A stretch of DNA of 5,799 bases from Phycisphaerae bacterium. GTDB taxonomy: Bacteria > Planctomycetota > Phycisphaerae > Sedimentisphaerales > Anaerohalosphaeraceae. A program made the translations under genes and the position numbers. The stretch covers positions 1-5,799 of the forward strand of contig PXAQ01000177.1 of NCBI GenBank assembly GCA_003567095.1. The letters run 5' to 3'. Positions 1 to 5,526 of this stretch are shown piece by piece (position 1 is the stretch's first letter; each line of letters opens with the position of its first letter). Under the pieces are notes generated by a model, which worked only from the letters and a program-made list of their open reading frames with translations, ran no database searches and was not told the DNA's origin.

Positions 1-808
1 GGACAATCAGCTCGCCCTGCTCCAGGTCCAGCACGTCCTCAAAGGCCCGCACCACGCCGGCATTGGCCGCCACACCGCCGGTAAAGATGATCGGCTTGAC
101 AAAATCGCGTCCGCAGCCGAGGTTGTTTTTCAGGCTTCGGGCCAGCGCCAGGCACAGCCCGGCGACAATATCACACAACGGCGTAGCGACCTGCTGCAGG
201 TGGATCATATCGCTTTTGGCAAAGACCGAGCATCGCCCGGCCATCTGCGGCACGGATGTGCTTTGCAGCGCCAGCCGCCCGAATTCCTCCTCAATCGGCA
301 CGCCCAGCCGCTCGGCCTGCTGGTCCAGAAACGAGCCCGTCCCGGCCGCACACACCGAGTTGAGCGCAAAATCCTTCAGCTCCAGCGCATCCTTGCGGCT
401 TTCGAGGAACACCAGCTTGCTGTCCTGGCCGCCCATCTCGATGACGGTGGCCTGCGCAAACTCCGGATAGAGATGGCAAACCCCCAGCGCCTGGGCCCGC
501 ACCTCGTTGATAAACGGCGCGCCCAGAATCTCGGCGATCAGCCGCCCGGCTGAGCCGGTCACAGCCAGCCGCTCAAAGCGTACCGCCGGTATCGTCTCAA
601 AGAGGCGATCAAGCTGCTCGGTCACTACCTCCAGCGGCCGCCCGCGCGACCGCCGATAGTCCTTGAACAGGACATGCCCGCGCTCGTCCAGCACGATCAC
701 ATCGCTGCTGACCGAACCGAGGTCAATGCCCAACTGCAAGGACTGTTTATGTTTGACCGTCTCTTTAGACGGAATATGTTCGGCGCGGCGTCCTTTCAAC
801 GTCTCCAT
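1..808 (-). CDS. Acyl-CoA dehydratase activase, BadF/BadG/HgdC family (N-terminal part)
   Basis: Reading the minus strand from ATG at 808 gives 269 uninterrupted residues that leave the window at base 1, so the C-terminus is missing. The fold is that of the ASKHA ATPases that activate 2-hydroxyacyl-CoA dehydratases and benzoyl-CoA reductases by ATP-driven electron transfer. Seen: the first phosphate loop GIDLGSVSSD (27-36), MGGQDSK (125-131), the family signature NSVCAAGTGSFLDQQAERLG (150-169), GRCSVFAKSD (191-200) and the adenosine-site motif TGGVAANAGV (243-252). Cys153 and Cys193 match the spacing of the two cysteines that hold the inter-subunit 4Fe-4S cluster in HgdC. The start is supported by GGGAG about 10 nt upstream. 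Residues 1-22 are an extension before the ATPase fold. Whether this is a short activase (about 260-270 aa) or the large multidomain form cannot be told; reading continues past the usual end, which favours the large form. The dehydratase partner is not in view. Expression is probably sigma-54 dependent. Confidence 0.9.
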   Translation of the reverse strand, partial: METLKGRRAEHIPSKETVKHKQSLQLGIDLGSVSSDVIVLDERGHVLFKDYRRSRGRPLEVVTEQLDRLFETIPAVRFERLAVTGSAGRLIAEILGAPFINEVRAQALGVCHLYPEFAQATVIEMGGQDSKLVFLESRKDALELKDFALNSVCAAGTGSFLDQQAERLGVPIEEEFGRLALQSTSVPQMAGRCSVFAKSDMIHLQQVATPLCDIVAGLCLALARSLKNNLGCGRDFVKPIIFTGGVAANAGVVRAFEDVLDLEQGELIV

Positions 809-913
809 AAACTACTTCTCCCGACTGTTATAAAATCCATTTACTCCGTAAAGTCAGTATTAAACATGATTTTTTTCAAAAAACCACATTTTTTCGGCGC
901 ATAGTAATCATAT

Positions 914-929
914 TACAATTTCTGTGCCA
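914..929 (-). promoter_or_regulatory. Sigma-54 (-24/-12) promoter for the activase gene
   Basis: On the minus strand the sequence is TGGCACAGAAATTGTA. Compared with the sigma-54 consensus TGGCACG-N4-TTGCW, the whole -24 block TGGCAC and the TTG of the -12 block match at the correct spacing. The differences are A for G after TGGCAC, and T for the C of the -12 GC. The predicted start is near 902-903, leaving a leader of about 94 nt before the activase ATG at 808. The orientation fits the activase, and the divergent neighbour encodes a sigma-54 activator, which strengthens the call. The imperfect -12 dinucleotide is the main doubt. Confidence 0.68.
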
Positions 930-1015
930 TTATTTTTGAAATCCTTTAAGTCGTTCCAAAATTGACGGTTACAAAATCCGAGCCGAAGCGGGACAGGGGG
1001 TCTGTTTTTTTTAAC

Positions 1016-1044
1016 TTGCATAAATTGTACATCCTGTGTACATT
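1016..1044 (+). promoter_or_regulatory. Possible sigma-70-type promoter of the activator gene, leaderless
   Basis: TTGCAT (1016-1021) and TACATT (1039-1044) are spaced by 17 bp. They match the -35 and -10 consensus at 3/6 and 4/6 positions. A start 6-7 bp after the -10 box would fall on the A of ATG 1051, giving a leaderless mRNA. That agrees with the absence of any Shine-Dalgarno sequence before this ATG. The inverted repeat overlaps nearly all of the element. The hexamers are weak, so this is tentative. Confidence 0.3.
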
Positions 1045-1049
1045 TTATG
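1019..1049. promoter_or_regulatory. Inverted repeat, candidate activator/operator site
   Basis: The arms CATAAATTGTACA (1019-1031) and TGTACATTTTATG (1037-1049) are inverted copies matching at 12 of 13 positions, separated by the 5-bp spacer TCCTG. The TGTACA cores are 11 bp apart, one helical turn, as expected for a homodimer with two helix-turn-helix heads. The dyad centre (1034) lies about 105 bp upstream of the -24 element of the sigma-54 promoter, a normal enhancer distance. It also covers the likely promoter of the activator gene, with its last base one position from that gene's ATG. Inference: the adjacent Fis-type activator binds here both to activate the activase promoter and to limit its own synthesis. 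A role as an RNA hairpin in the 5' end of the activator transcript is the alternative. Confidence 0.6.
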
Positions 1050-1050
1050 T

Positions 1051-2517
1051 ATGGCAAAGCAAGTTCTATCACAACCGTACCGCGATTTTTTCGCGCTGGT
1101 CGCCGATGCGACCTTCACCAACCCCTTCAGCGCCAAGCGGGCGGCGATTGACCGGCGGATGGCCGGGGTGCTCAGCGAGACCGACTGGCGCAAGATTGTC
1201 CCCCGGGCGGTCGAACAGATTCGCCGTCGGCTGGCCCAGCTTGAGGCCGACGGGTTCAGACGGGTCGAGGACTTTGACCCGGCCGACCGGGAACTGATGA
1301 CGTATGCTTACCTGTTCGAGGCCTTTCATCGCTTCGCGCGCGATTTTGACGCCTTGATTATCCGCCAGCAGCGCCACGGCGATGAGCCGATCGCGATACC
1401 GTTTGCCGAGGCGGCCATGGCCGCACTGCGGCAGCGCGGCTTTGGCCCGCAGCAGGCGGCGCAGTTTTTTGCCCTGTTCTACCAGATGCGCCGGGCGTTT
1501 TTCTTCATCGATACCGGCCTTGTCGGGCCCAGCGAGTGTATGCGCACCTTGCGGATGGACCTGTGGAACAATATCTTCACGCAGGACATCCGCCGATACG
1601 AGCGGCACCTGTGGGACCGGATGGAGGATTTTTCAACGCTGCTGGAAGGGCCGACCGGGTCGGGCAAGGGCGCCGCCGCGGCGGCCATCGGCAAAAGCGG
1701 CTTTATCCCGTACGACCCGCAGCGCAAACGCTTCGCGGTCAGTTTCGACCGCGCGTTTGTCGCCATCAACCTGTCGCAGTACCCCGAAACGCTGATCGAA
1801 TCGGAGCTGTTCGGCCATACCAAAGGCGCCTTTACCGGGGCGATCAGCGATCATCAGGGCCTGCTGGGCCTGTGCGGGCCGCGCGGGTCGATCTTTCTCG
1901 ATGAGATCGGTGAGATCACCGTCCCTATCCAGGTCAAGCTGCTCAAAGTCCTTGAGGAGCGTACCTTCAGCCCGGTCGGCAGCCACGAGAAACGACGGTT
2001 CAGCGGGCGGGTCATCGCCGCGACCAACTGCCCCATCGAGACGCTGCGCACGCAGGGCAAATTCCGCGATGACTTTTATTACCGTCTCTGCTCGGACTGT
2101 ATCCGCGTGCCGAGCCTGGCCGAGCGCATCGGGCAGGATGCGGCCGAGCTGTCGCACCTGGTCGAGCATTTCGTTACGGCGATTGTCGGCAAAGACCTGG
2201 GCGATATGCCCCAGCGCGTGCTGGAGGTCATCGACCGACGCCTTGGCCCAGCCTACCACTGGCCCGGCAACGTCCGCGAGCTGACCCAGTGCATCCGCCG
2301 CGTCCTGCTCAAGGAAGACTACGAAGGCGACCGACTCCAGCAAAACACCCCCCTCGAAACCCTGATGCAAAAAATGAAAACCGGCTCCGCCCAGGCCGAT
2401 GAAGTCCTGTCCGCCTACCTCAAACACCTCTACGCCATCCACGGAACCTACGAAGCCGCCGCCCGCGCCGCAGCACTCGACAGAAGAACAGTCAAAAAGA
2501 AAACAACAACCCCATAA
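1051..2517 (+). CDS. Sigma-54-dependent transcriptional activator (bacterial enhancer-binding protein)
   Basis: A 488-residue AAA+ activator that would remodel sigma-54 RNA polymerase. Seen: Walker A GPTGSGKG (200-207), the sigma-54 contact loop GAFTGA (259-264) preceded by ESELFGHTK, Walker B GSIFLDEIGE (279-288), the arginine-finger region FRDDFYYRL (338-346), WPGNVREL (404-411), and a C-terminal Fis-type helix-turn-helix (about 455-485, ending LDRRTVKKK). Residues 1-195 are mostly helical, show no receiver, PAS or GAF hallmark, and match no sensor domain I recognise. Walker A is unusual, ending in G where E is usual (GESGTGKE). ATG 1051 is preferred; GTG 1036 would add five residues inside the dyad, and an in-frame TAA at 1021 excludes longer forms. 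Neither start has a Shine-Dalgarno sequence. The protein stops right after the recognition helix (KKKTTTP). It is divergent from the activase gene, its probable target. Confidence 0.93.
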   Translation: MAKQVLSQPYRDFFALVADATFTNPFSAKRAAIDRRMAGVLSETDWRKIVPRAVEQIRRRLAQLEADGFRRVEDFDPADRELMTYAYLFEAFHRFARDFDALIIRQQRHGDEPIAIPFAEAAMAALRQRGFGPQQAAQFFALFYQMRRAFFFIDTGLVGPSECMRTLRMDLWNNIFTQDIRRYERHLWDRMEDFSTLLEGPTGSGKGAAAAAIGKSGFIPYDPQRKRFAVSFDRAFVAINLSQYPETLIESELFGHTKGAFTGAISDHQGLLGLCGPRGSIFLDEIGEITVPIQVKLLKVLEERTFSPVGSHEKRRFSGRVIAATNCPIETLRTQGKFRDDFYYRLCSDCIRVPSLAERIGQDAAELSHLVEHFVTAIVGKDLGDMPQRVLEVIDRRLGPAYHWPGNVRELTQCIRRVLLKEDYEGDRLQQNTPLETLMQKMKTGSAQADEVLSAYLKHLYAIHGTYEAAARAAALDRRTVKKKTTTP

Positions 2518-2534
2518 ACCAAAACATCAACGCC

Positions 2535-2583
2535 CACATTTCACGTCTTACATTTCACATCACTACATTCTTCATTTTATATT
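2535..2583. repeat. Degenerate 7-bp tandem repeat (about seven units)
   Basis: Read on the plus strand in steps of seven, the sequence is CACATTT, CACGTCT, TACATTT, CACATCA, CTACATT, CTTCATT, TTATATT. Most units approximate YACATTT. The exact 9-mer ACATTTCAC occurs twice, 14 bp (two units) apart. The tract lies between the convergent ends of the activator and NACHT genes and fills much of that 114-bp gap. No hairpin with a T-run was found here. Heptamer arrays of this sort are seen in intergenic DNA of several bacterial lineages; their function is unknown. Confidence 0.5.
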
Positions 2584-2631
2584 CTTTCGCCCTCAATCGT
2601 GCAGAAGCCACAGGACATCGTCGTCATTTTA

Positions 2632-3804
2632 TCATTCGCCTTCCTCTTTTCGTTCATCTTGAATTGCAACTACTGACCCCTTGCGTATTTCAAGGAAAAG
2701 AGTGTTCATTTCTTTTGAAACATCCTTTTTAATGCCTTCAATCTTAGGTTGAATCAGTGCGCATATATCAGAAGATATCTTTTTGTGGTCATTCGGTGTT
2801 GTCCTTAGCTGTGAAATAGTAAAGCATCCAACATGAATTGACAAAAGATATCTAAGTTCCTTAGGCCAAAATTTTTTCAACAGAATCTTTGCCTTTTCTA
2901 ATTCCCCTATTTCTATTAACGCAACAATATACCAAAACACCTGTGCCTCTTGTTCTGGTGACATCTCATCATTTTTTAAAATATTGCCAACTAAAGCTTC
3001 TGCTTTACCCCCGATGGCATCACATGCTACCGCTTCCCGTGCGTAAAGATAGTAATGAATAAAAGCCAAATTGTGATATTCAGGCTTTTCACTTAATAAT
3101 TTGGCAACAACAGAATCCTTAGAGCTAGAGAGAGACGTGATAACCCATTCGAGCATCCTAGATTTTTCAGTTGCATCAGAAAGATAGCACGCCTGTGCAC
3201 CAACACCAATGGCAATGCTTGCTTTATATAAATCAATTTTATCAAAGGTGTCAAATTGTTCGATAATAGAAAATAATTCAGAAAGCCTATCAGGATGCTC
3301 ACCAAAATAAAAGACAATCGGATGTTTCCAGCGTTCATCAGAAATCACCTTTGAGAAAAAATCAGCATTGGGAACACCCCTCCCAGCATAAAATTCCTGT
3401 AAAAGAGTATGCCTAAAACCAAGCATATTGTTATCAAACTTCAAAAGGCCTGACCTCGACGTGATTTCATTAAACAAAACGTCCAAATCCAACTCATGTC
3501 CCATTTTCTTTAAAGTTTCAGAAAAGTAACTTTTACATACCTCTGAATCAATCTGCGTAAGATTTTGAGAATGCAATTCAAAACCCAGCCTTTTTAACAG
3601 ATAGTCTTTTAATGGTGCTTGGTATTGTTGAGATAAACCTTTCCGTTGGTCCCATCTGCCAAGCATCATTTCAGTAAATTTCTTGAACAATTCAGTTATA
3701 TTCGCAGGGACATCTTTTTTACTATAATCAGAAGTAGCAGCAAAAACAGTAACCAACAGAGGATTCAACTCTATACCATGAACGTCATGTAACCTTCGTA
3801 ACAT
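2632..3804 (-). CDS. C-terminal half: NACHT-associated helical and sensor region
   Basis: 390 residues from ATG 3804, which has no Shine-Dalgarno sequence upstream, so independent translation is doubtful. The start is the continuation of the NACHT module: ELNPLLVTVFA (12-22) is the NPLL motif after the NTPase core, DVPANITELFKKF (31-43) and the following helices form the helical/winged-helix region, and GFRHTLLQEFYAGR (129-142) is the conserved H-x(4)-EF/Y-A motif that closes it. From about 145 to 375 the sequence is rich in amphipathic helices, some TPR-like in feel (for example EIGELEKAKILLKKFWP), with no repeat I can name. In this family that region is the probable sensor or oligomerisation part. 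The end is charged (DERKEEGE). On its own it has no nucleotide-binding site. It is best read as the downstream part of the interrupted gene. Confidence 0.75.
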   Translation of the reverse strand: MLRRLHDVHGIELNPLLVTVFAATSDYSKKDVPANITELFKKFTEMMLGRWDQRKGLSQQYQAPLKDYLLKRLGFELHSQNLTQIDSEVCKSYFSETLKKMGHELDLDVLFNEITSRSGLLKFDNNMLGFRHTLLQEFYAGRGVPNADFFSKVISDERWKHPIVFYFGEHPDRLSELFSIIEQFDTFDKIDLYKASIAIGVGAQACYLSDATEKSRMLEWVITSLSSSKDSVVAKLLSEKPEYHNLAFIHYYLYAREAVACDAIGGKAEALVGNILKNDEMSPEQEAQVFWYIVALIEIGELEKAKILLKKFWPKELRYLLSIHVGCFTISQLRTTPNDHKKISSDICALIQPKIEGIKKDVSKEMNTLFLEIRKGSVVAIQDERKEEGE

Positions 3805-3861
3805 TTCTTGAGATTGTTGGTGTGCTATCTTTTTTCCTGCTTGGAGGTTAATAAGTAATTT

Positions 3862-5139
3862 TTAGGCTTGTTTATAGTTAATTGGGCTCACATTATATTT
3901 TTCAATTTGGCTTATCAAATGTAAATTGTTAATAGAGTAGTAGTCTCTATACGTCAGAATAATCTTGCATTTGGGGTATTTTTTATTAAAATTAATGATA
4001 GTGCTAAGAATATCATTGTGATCATTTGAATTCGCTTCGTCCAATGCATCGACCAGCACCAATATCTTTCCATTATTTAGTTCATCTGAACCAAAACAAG
4101 GTTTATTTCCTAATGTAAGTCTGGCACATTCTTCTGCCAGAAGAGCGGAGAGCTCAACATTGCCCTCAATATCCCTAGCTTTTATTATTATGGGAATCAT
4201 TTCTCCTTCGGTCGACAAAGTCTTTTCGCAAGCATCATAGGCTATTCTTCGAAGCAATGTGGTTTTGCCTGAGCCAGCTTCGCCTGCAATCCTTATCATG
4301 TTGCTTTTTGTCTTCAAAAGCGTTTTAGTTACAGGGAATTCTTCAAGTTCTGTGTCCATGTAGGATTGACCACAATGCTTTTTTGGCACCGGAATAATCC
4401 GATTAAGATACAAATCAATGTAAATACCATCGGCTACAGGACAGGCAACCTTTGCATCAACCTCGAGCTCTTTCAATGAGATAGTGTCGCTGGACATTAT
4501 CAAATATTCTTTTAAATTGATTAAATAAGGAAATTTATCCGCATCAATGCCCCACCAGAACTCAGGGTAGTGTTTATCAATGAGCGGTACAATCTCTTCG
4601 TTGTCCATGAAATTTAATCTTGAATCTTTTATTTCATCATGGATATATCTCCTCGCGCTATCATTGATTCTGCCACTTGCAATTAAATATACCTTGTCTG
4701 ACTTGACTTTTCTTTTATCTTTTAATTGGATGACGGTTTGCTCCAGTGCTGTTCGAAGTTCAGTTACGCATGTCACTAGGTTTTGATTGGCTTTACTCGC
4801 CAGATTGACATTACCTTTTTTTGTCTGGATGATTATAGTTTCGAGTTGATCTAATCGATTCTGATCAAAAAAAATTGTGTCTTTACCTTCTTCAGTTGGG
4901 CCGCATAACTCATCTCCACCTTTAAATCCTAATCTCAAAAAAACAGGCCTAACTACTTTGTCCCTAAACTCATCTTCAGACATTTCTACCAGATGCTTAT
5001 CTTTCTTGTTTCGAGATATAGTTGTTGGGTCAAGTTTTGCATTTTTCATTTGAGTCATTCCTAACTGACTATGTGTATAGCGTATTTCAACGGCAAGATT
5101 GATCTCCTCCCTGCGCCCACCAACACGCAATTCGTCCAT
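3862..5139 (-). CDS. N-terminal half: PD-(D/E)XK (Mrr-like) nuclease plus NACHT NTPase core
   Basis: 425 residues. The nuclease domain spans about 50-200. FLRLGFKGG leads to GPTEEGKD with Asp87 as the metal ligand, followed by IIIQTKKG giving the Q105-x-K107 form of the catalytic motif typical of Mrr-type enzymes; DKVYLIASGRIND (from 148) and a helix complete the fold. The NTPase follows: Walker A GEAGSGKTT (286-294), Walker B ILVLVDALDE (359-368) with the small residue and acidic pair diagnostic of NACHT, and sensor-1 strand IILTYR ending in Arg398. Known bacterial NACHT and Avs proteins sense phage components and trigger an N-terminal effector such as a nuclease; that role is inferred. ATG 5139 is chosen for its AAGGA at 7 nt. 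ATG 5049 (AGGA at 9 nt) is the alternative and would drop 30 residues of different base composition. The product ends before the winged-helix region. Confidence 0.82.
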   Translation of the reverse strand: MDELRVGGRREEINLAVEIRYTHSQLGMTQMKNAKLDPTTISRNKKDKHLVEMSEDEFRDKVVRPVFLRLGFKGGDELCGPTEEGKDTIFFDQNRLDQLETIIIQTKKGNVNLASKANQNLVTCVTELRTALEQTVIQLKDKRKVKSDKVYLIASGRINDSARRYIHDEIKDSRLNFMDNEEIVPLIDKHYPEFWWGIDADKFPYLINLKEYLIMSSDTISLKELEVDAKVACPVADGIYIDLYLNRIIPVPKKHCGQSYMDTELEEFPVTKTLLKTKSNMIRIAGEAGSGKTTLLRRIAYDACEKTLSTEGEMIPIIIKARDIEGNVELSALLAEECARLTLGNKPCFGSDELNNGKILVLVDALDEANSNDHNDILSTIINFNKKYPKCKIILTYRDYYSINNLHLISQIEKYNVSPINYKQA

Positions 5140-5240
5140 TAACAAATCCTTGCTTCGCCCGTTTTTCCATACAAAAACCAAGCTTTCAGCGACCAGCCAA
5201 AGCAAGCTTTAGACTGTTGAGGCGTTCCGGCCGCTGGGGG

Positions 5241-5504
5241 TTACTTGAATCCTTCGATGTGATTGTCGGTGTATTTCTCGATGGCCTTTTGGAGGTCTAC
5301 GTCGTTGATGTTCGCCAGGGTGCACAGCCACGCCAGGACGTCGGCGAACTCTTCTTCTTTGTTGGCCGCGTCGTTGCCGGACAGGGCCGTGGCCAGCTCG
5401 CCGACCTCTTCAATCAACCACATAAATGTGGCCGGCGTGCCCCGCTGTCGGTCACGCCGGCCGTATCGTTGATTGATCAACTGCTGAAAATCGCGAATTT
5501 CCAT
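5241..5504 (-). CDS. Stand-alone MazG-like nucleotide pyrophosphohydrolase
   Basis: 87 residues starting MEIRDFQQLI and ending in TAA. The all-alpha NTP pyrophosphatase signature is complete: WLIEEVGELATAL (30-42) carries the first EExxE metal-binding group and EEFADVLAWL (51-60) the ExxD group; the C-terminal part KYTDNHIEGFK resembles short archaeal and bacterial MazG-like proteins. Such enzymes hydrolyse NTPs or dNTPs to NMP and PPi, usually to clear abnormal nucleotides; the substrate here is not predictable. The frame extends upstream to 5627, but that part is Arg-rich, overlaps the Rrf2 gene and is not MazG-like, so ATG 5504 is used. The Shine-Dalgarno is weak (AGG a few bases upstream). 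It lies 22 bp after the Rrf2 stop on the same strand, so co-transcription is likely. The short length is normal for single-domain members. Confidence 0.88.
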   Translation of the reverse strand: MEIRDFQQLINQRYGRRDRQRGTPATFMWLIEEVGELATALSGNDAANKEEEFADVLAWLCTLANINDVDLQKAIEKYTDNHIEGFK

Positions 5505-5526
5505 ACCTGTGCCAAAGCGGCCGGGC

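Larger units (their letters stand above)
809..1050. other. Divergent intergenic control region
   Basis: This 242-bp stretch separates the activase (minus) and activator (plus) genes and contains no convincing protein gene. From left to right it holds the activase Shine-Dalgarno (GGGAG, minus strand, near 820), a leader with A/T-runs, the sigma-54 promoter, an AT-rich spacer with no second clear dyad, a GGGACAGGGGGTCTG stretch (990-1004) followed by eight T, and the inverted repeat beside ATG 1051. AT-richness against GC-rich genes is typical of promoter DNA. Confidence 0.7.
2632..5139 (-). pseudogene. Mrr-like nuclease-NACHT NTPase gene, interrupted by an in-frame TAA
   Basis: One reading frame runs from ATG 5139 to TGA 2632-2634 and is broken only by TAA at 3862-3864 (codon 426 of 835). 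The frame is the same on both sides (3864 minus 3804 is 60) and the 19 codons between the stop and the next ATG are open. The joined product has the order expected of a STAND protein: PD-(D/E)XK nuclease, NACHT NTPase, winged-helix/helical region, C-terminal helical sensor. The stop falls just after the last strand of the NTPase core, where homologues continue with a helix before the NPLL motif, so K/Q/E to stop by one substitution is the simplest history. TAA is used as a normal stop by the activator and mazG-like genes here, so recoding is unlikely. The gene is AT-rich next to GC-rich neighbours. It is classed as a pseudogene, but sequencing error or a functional split cannot be excluded. 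Confidence 0.72.

Noticed and set aside
63..904. Plus-strand open frames over the activase gene and its leader
   Set aside because: Shadows; the minus strand encodes the conserved activase motifs, and the plus-strand translations are low-complexity or Arg/Ser/Pro-rich without any family resemblance.
1633..2442. Long minus-strand open frame (269 codons) opposite the activator, and a similar one at 1069-1608
   Set aside because: Antisense shadows of a GC-rich gene; the plus-strand frame carries clear AAA+ motifs.
2518..2640. Bidirectional terminator between the convergent genes
   Set aside because: No GC-rich stem with a T-run found on either strand; the tract is explained better as a heptamer repeat.
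3862..3864. Genetic-code reassignment or programmed readthrough of TAA
   Set aside because: TAA ends both the activator and the mazG-like gene in this window, and the context TAA-AAA is not a known efficient readthrough signal. Kept only as a remote possibility.
3805..3870. Frameshift between the two NACHT halves
   Set aside because: Both ORFs are in the same minus-strand frame (60 bases from stop to ATG); only a stop codon intervenes, so no insertion or deletion is needed.
5140..5205. TTG 5205 as start of the nuclease-NACHT gene
   Set aside because: It lacks a good Shine-Dalgarno, whereas ATG 5139 has AAGGA at 7 nt and ATG 5049 has AGGA at 9 nt.
5173..5209. Terminator after the mazG-like gene: two AAGCTT copies followed by a T-run on the minus strand
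   Set aside because: The stem would be only 6 AT-containing pairs with a loop near 18 nt that does not pair well; not convincing as rho-independent.
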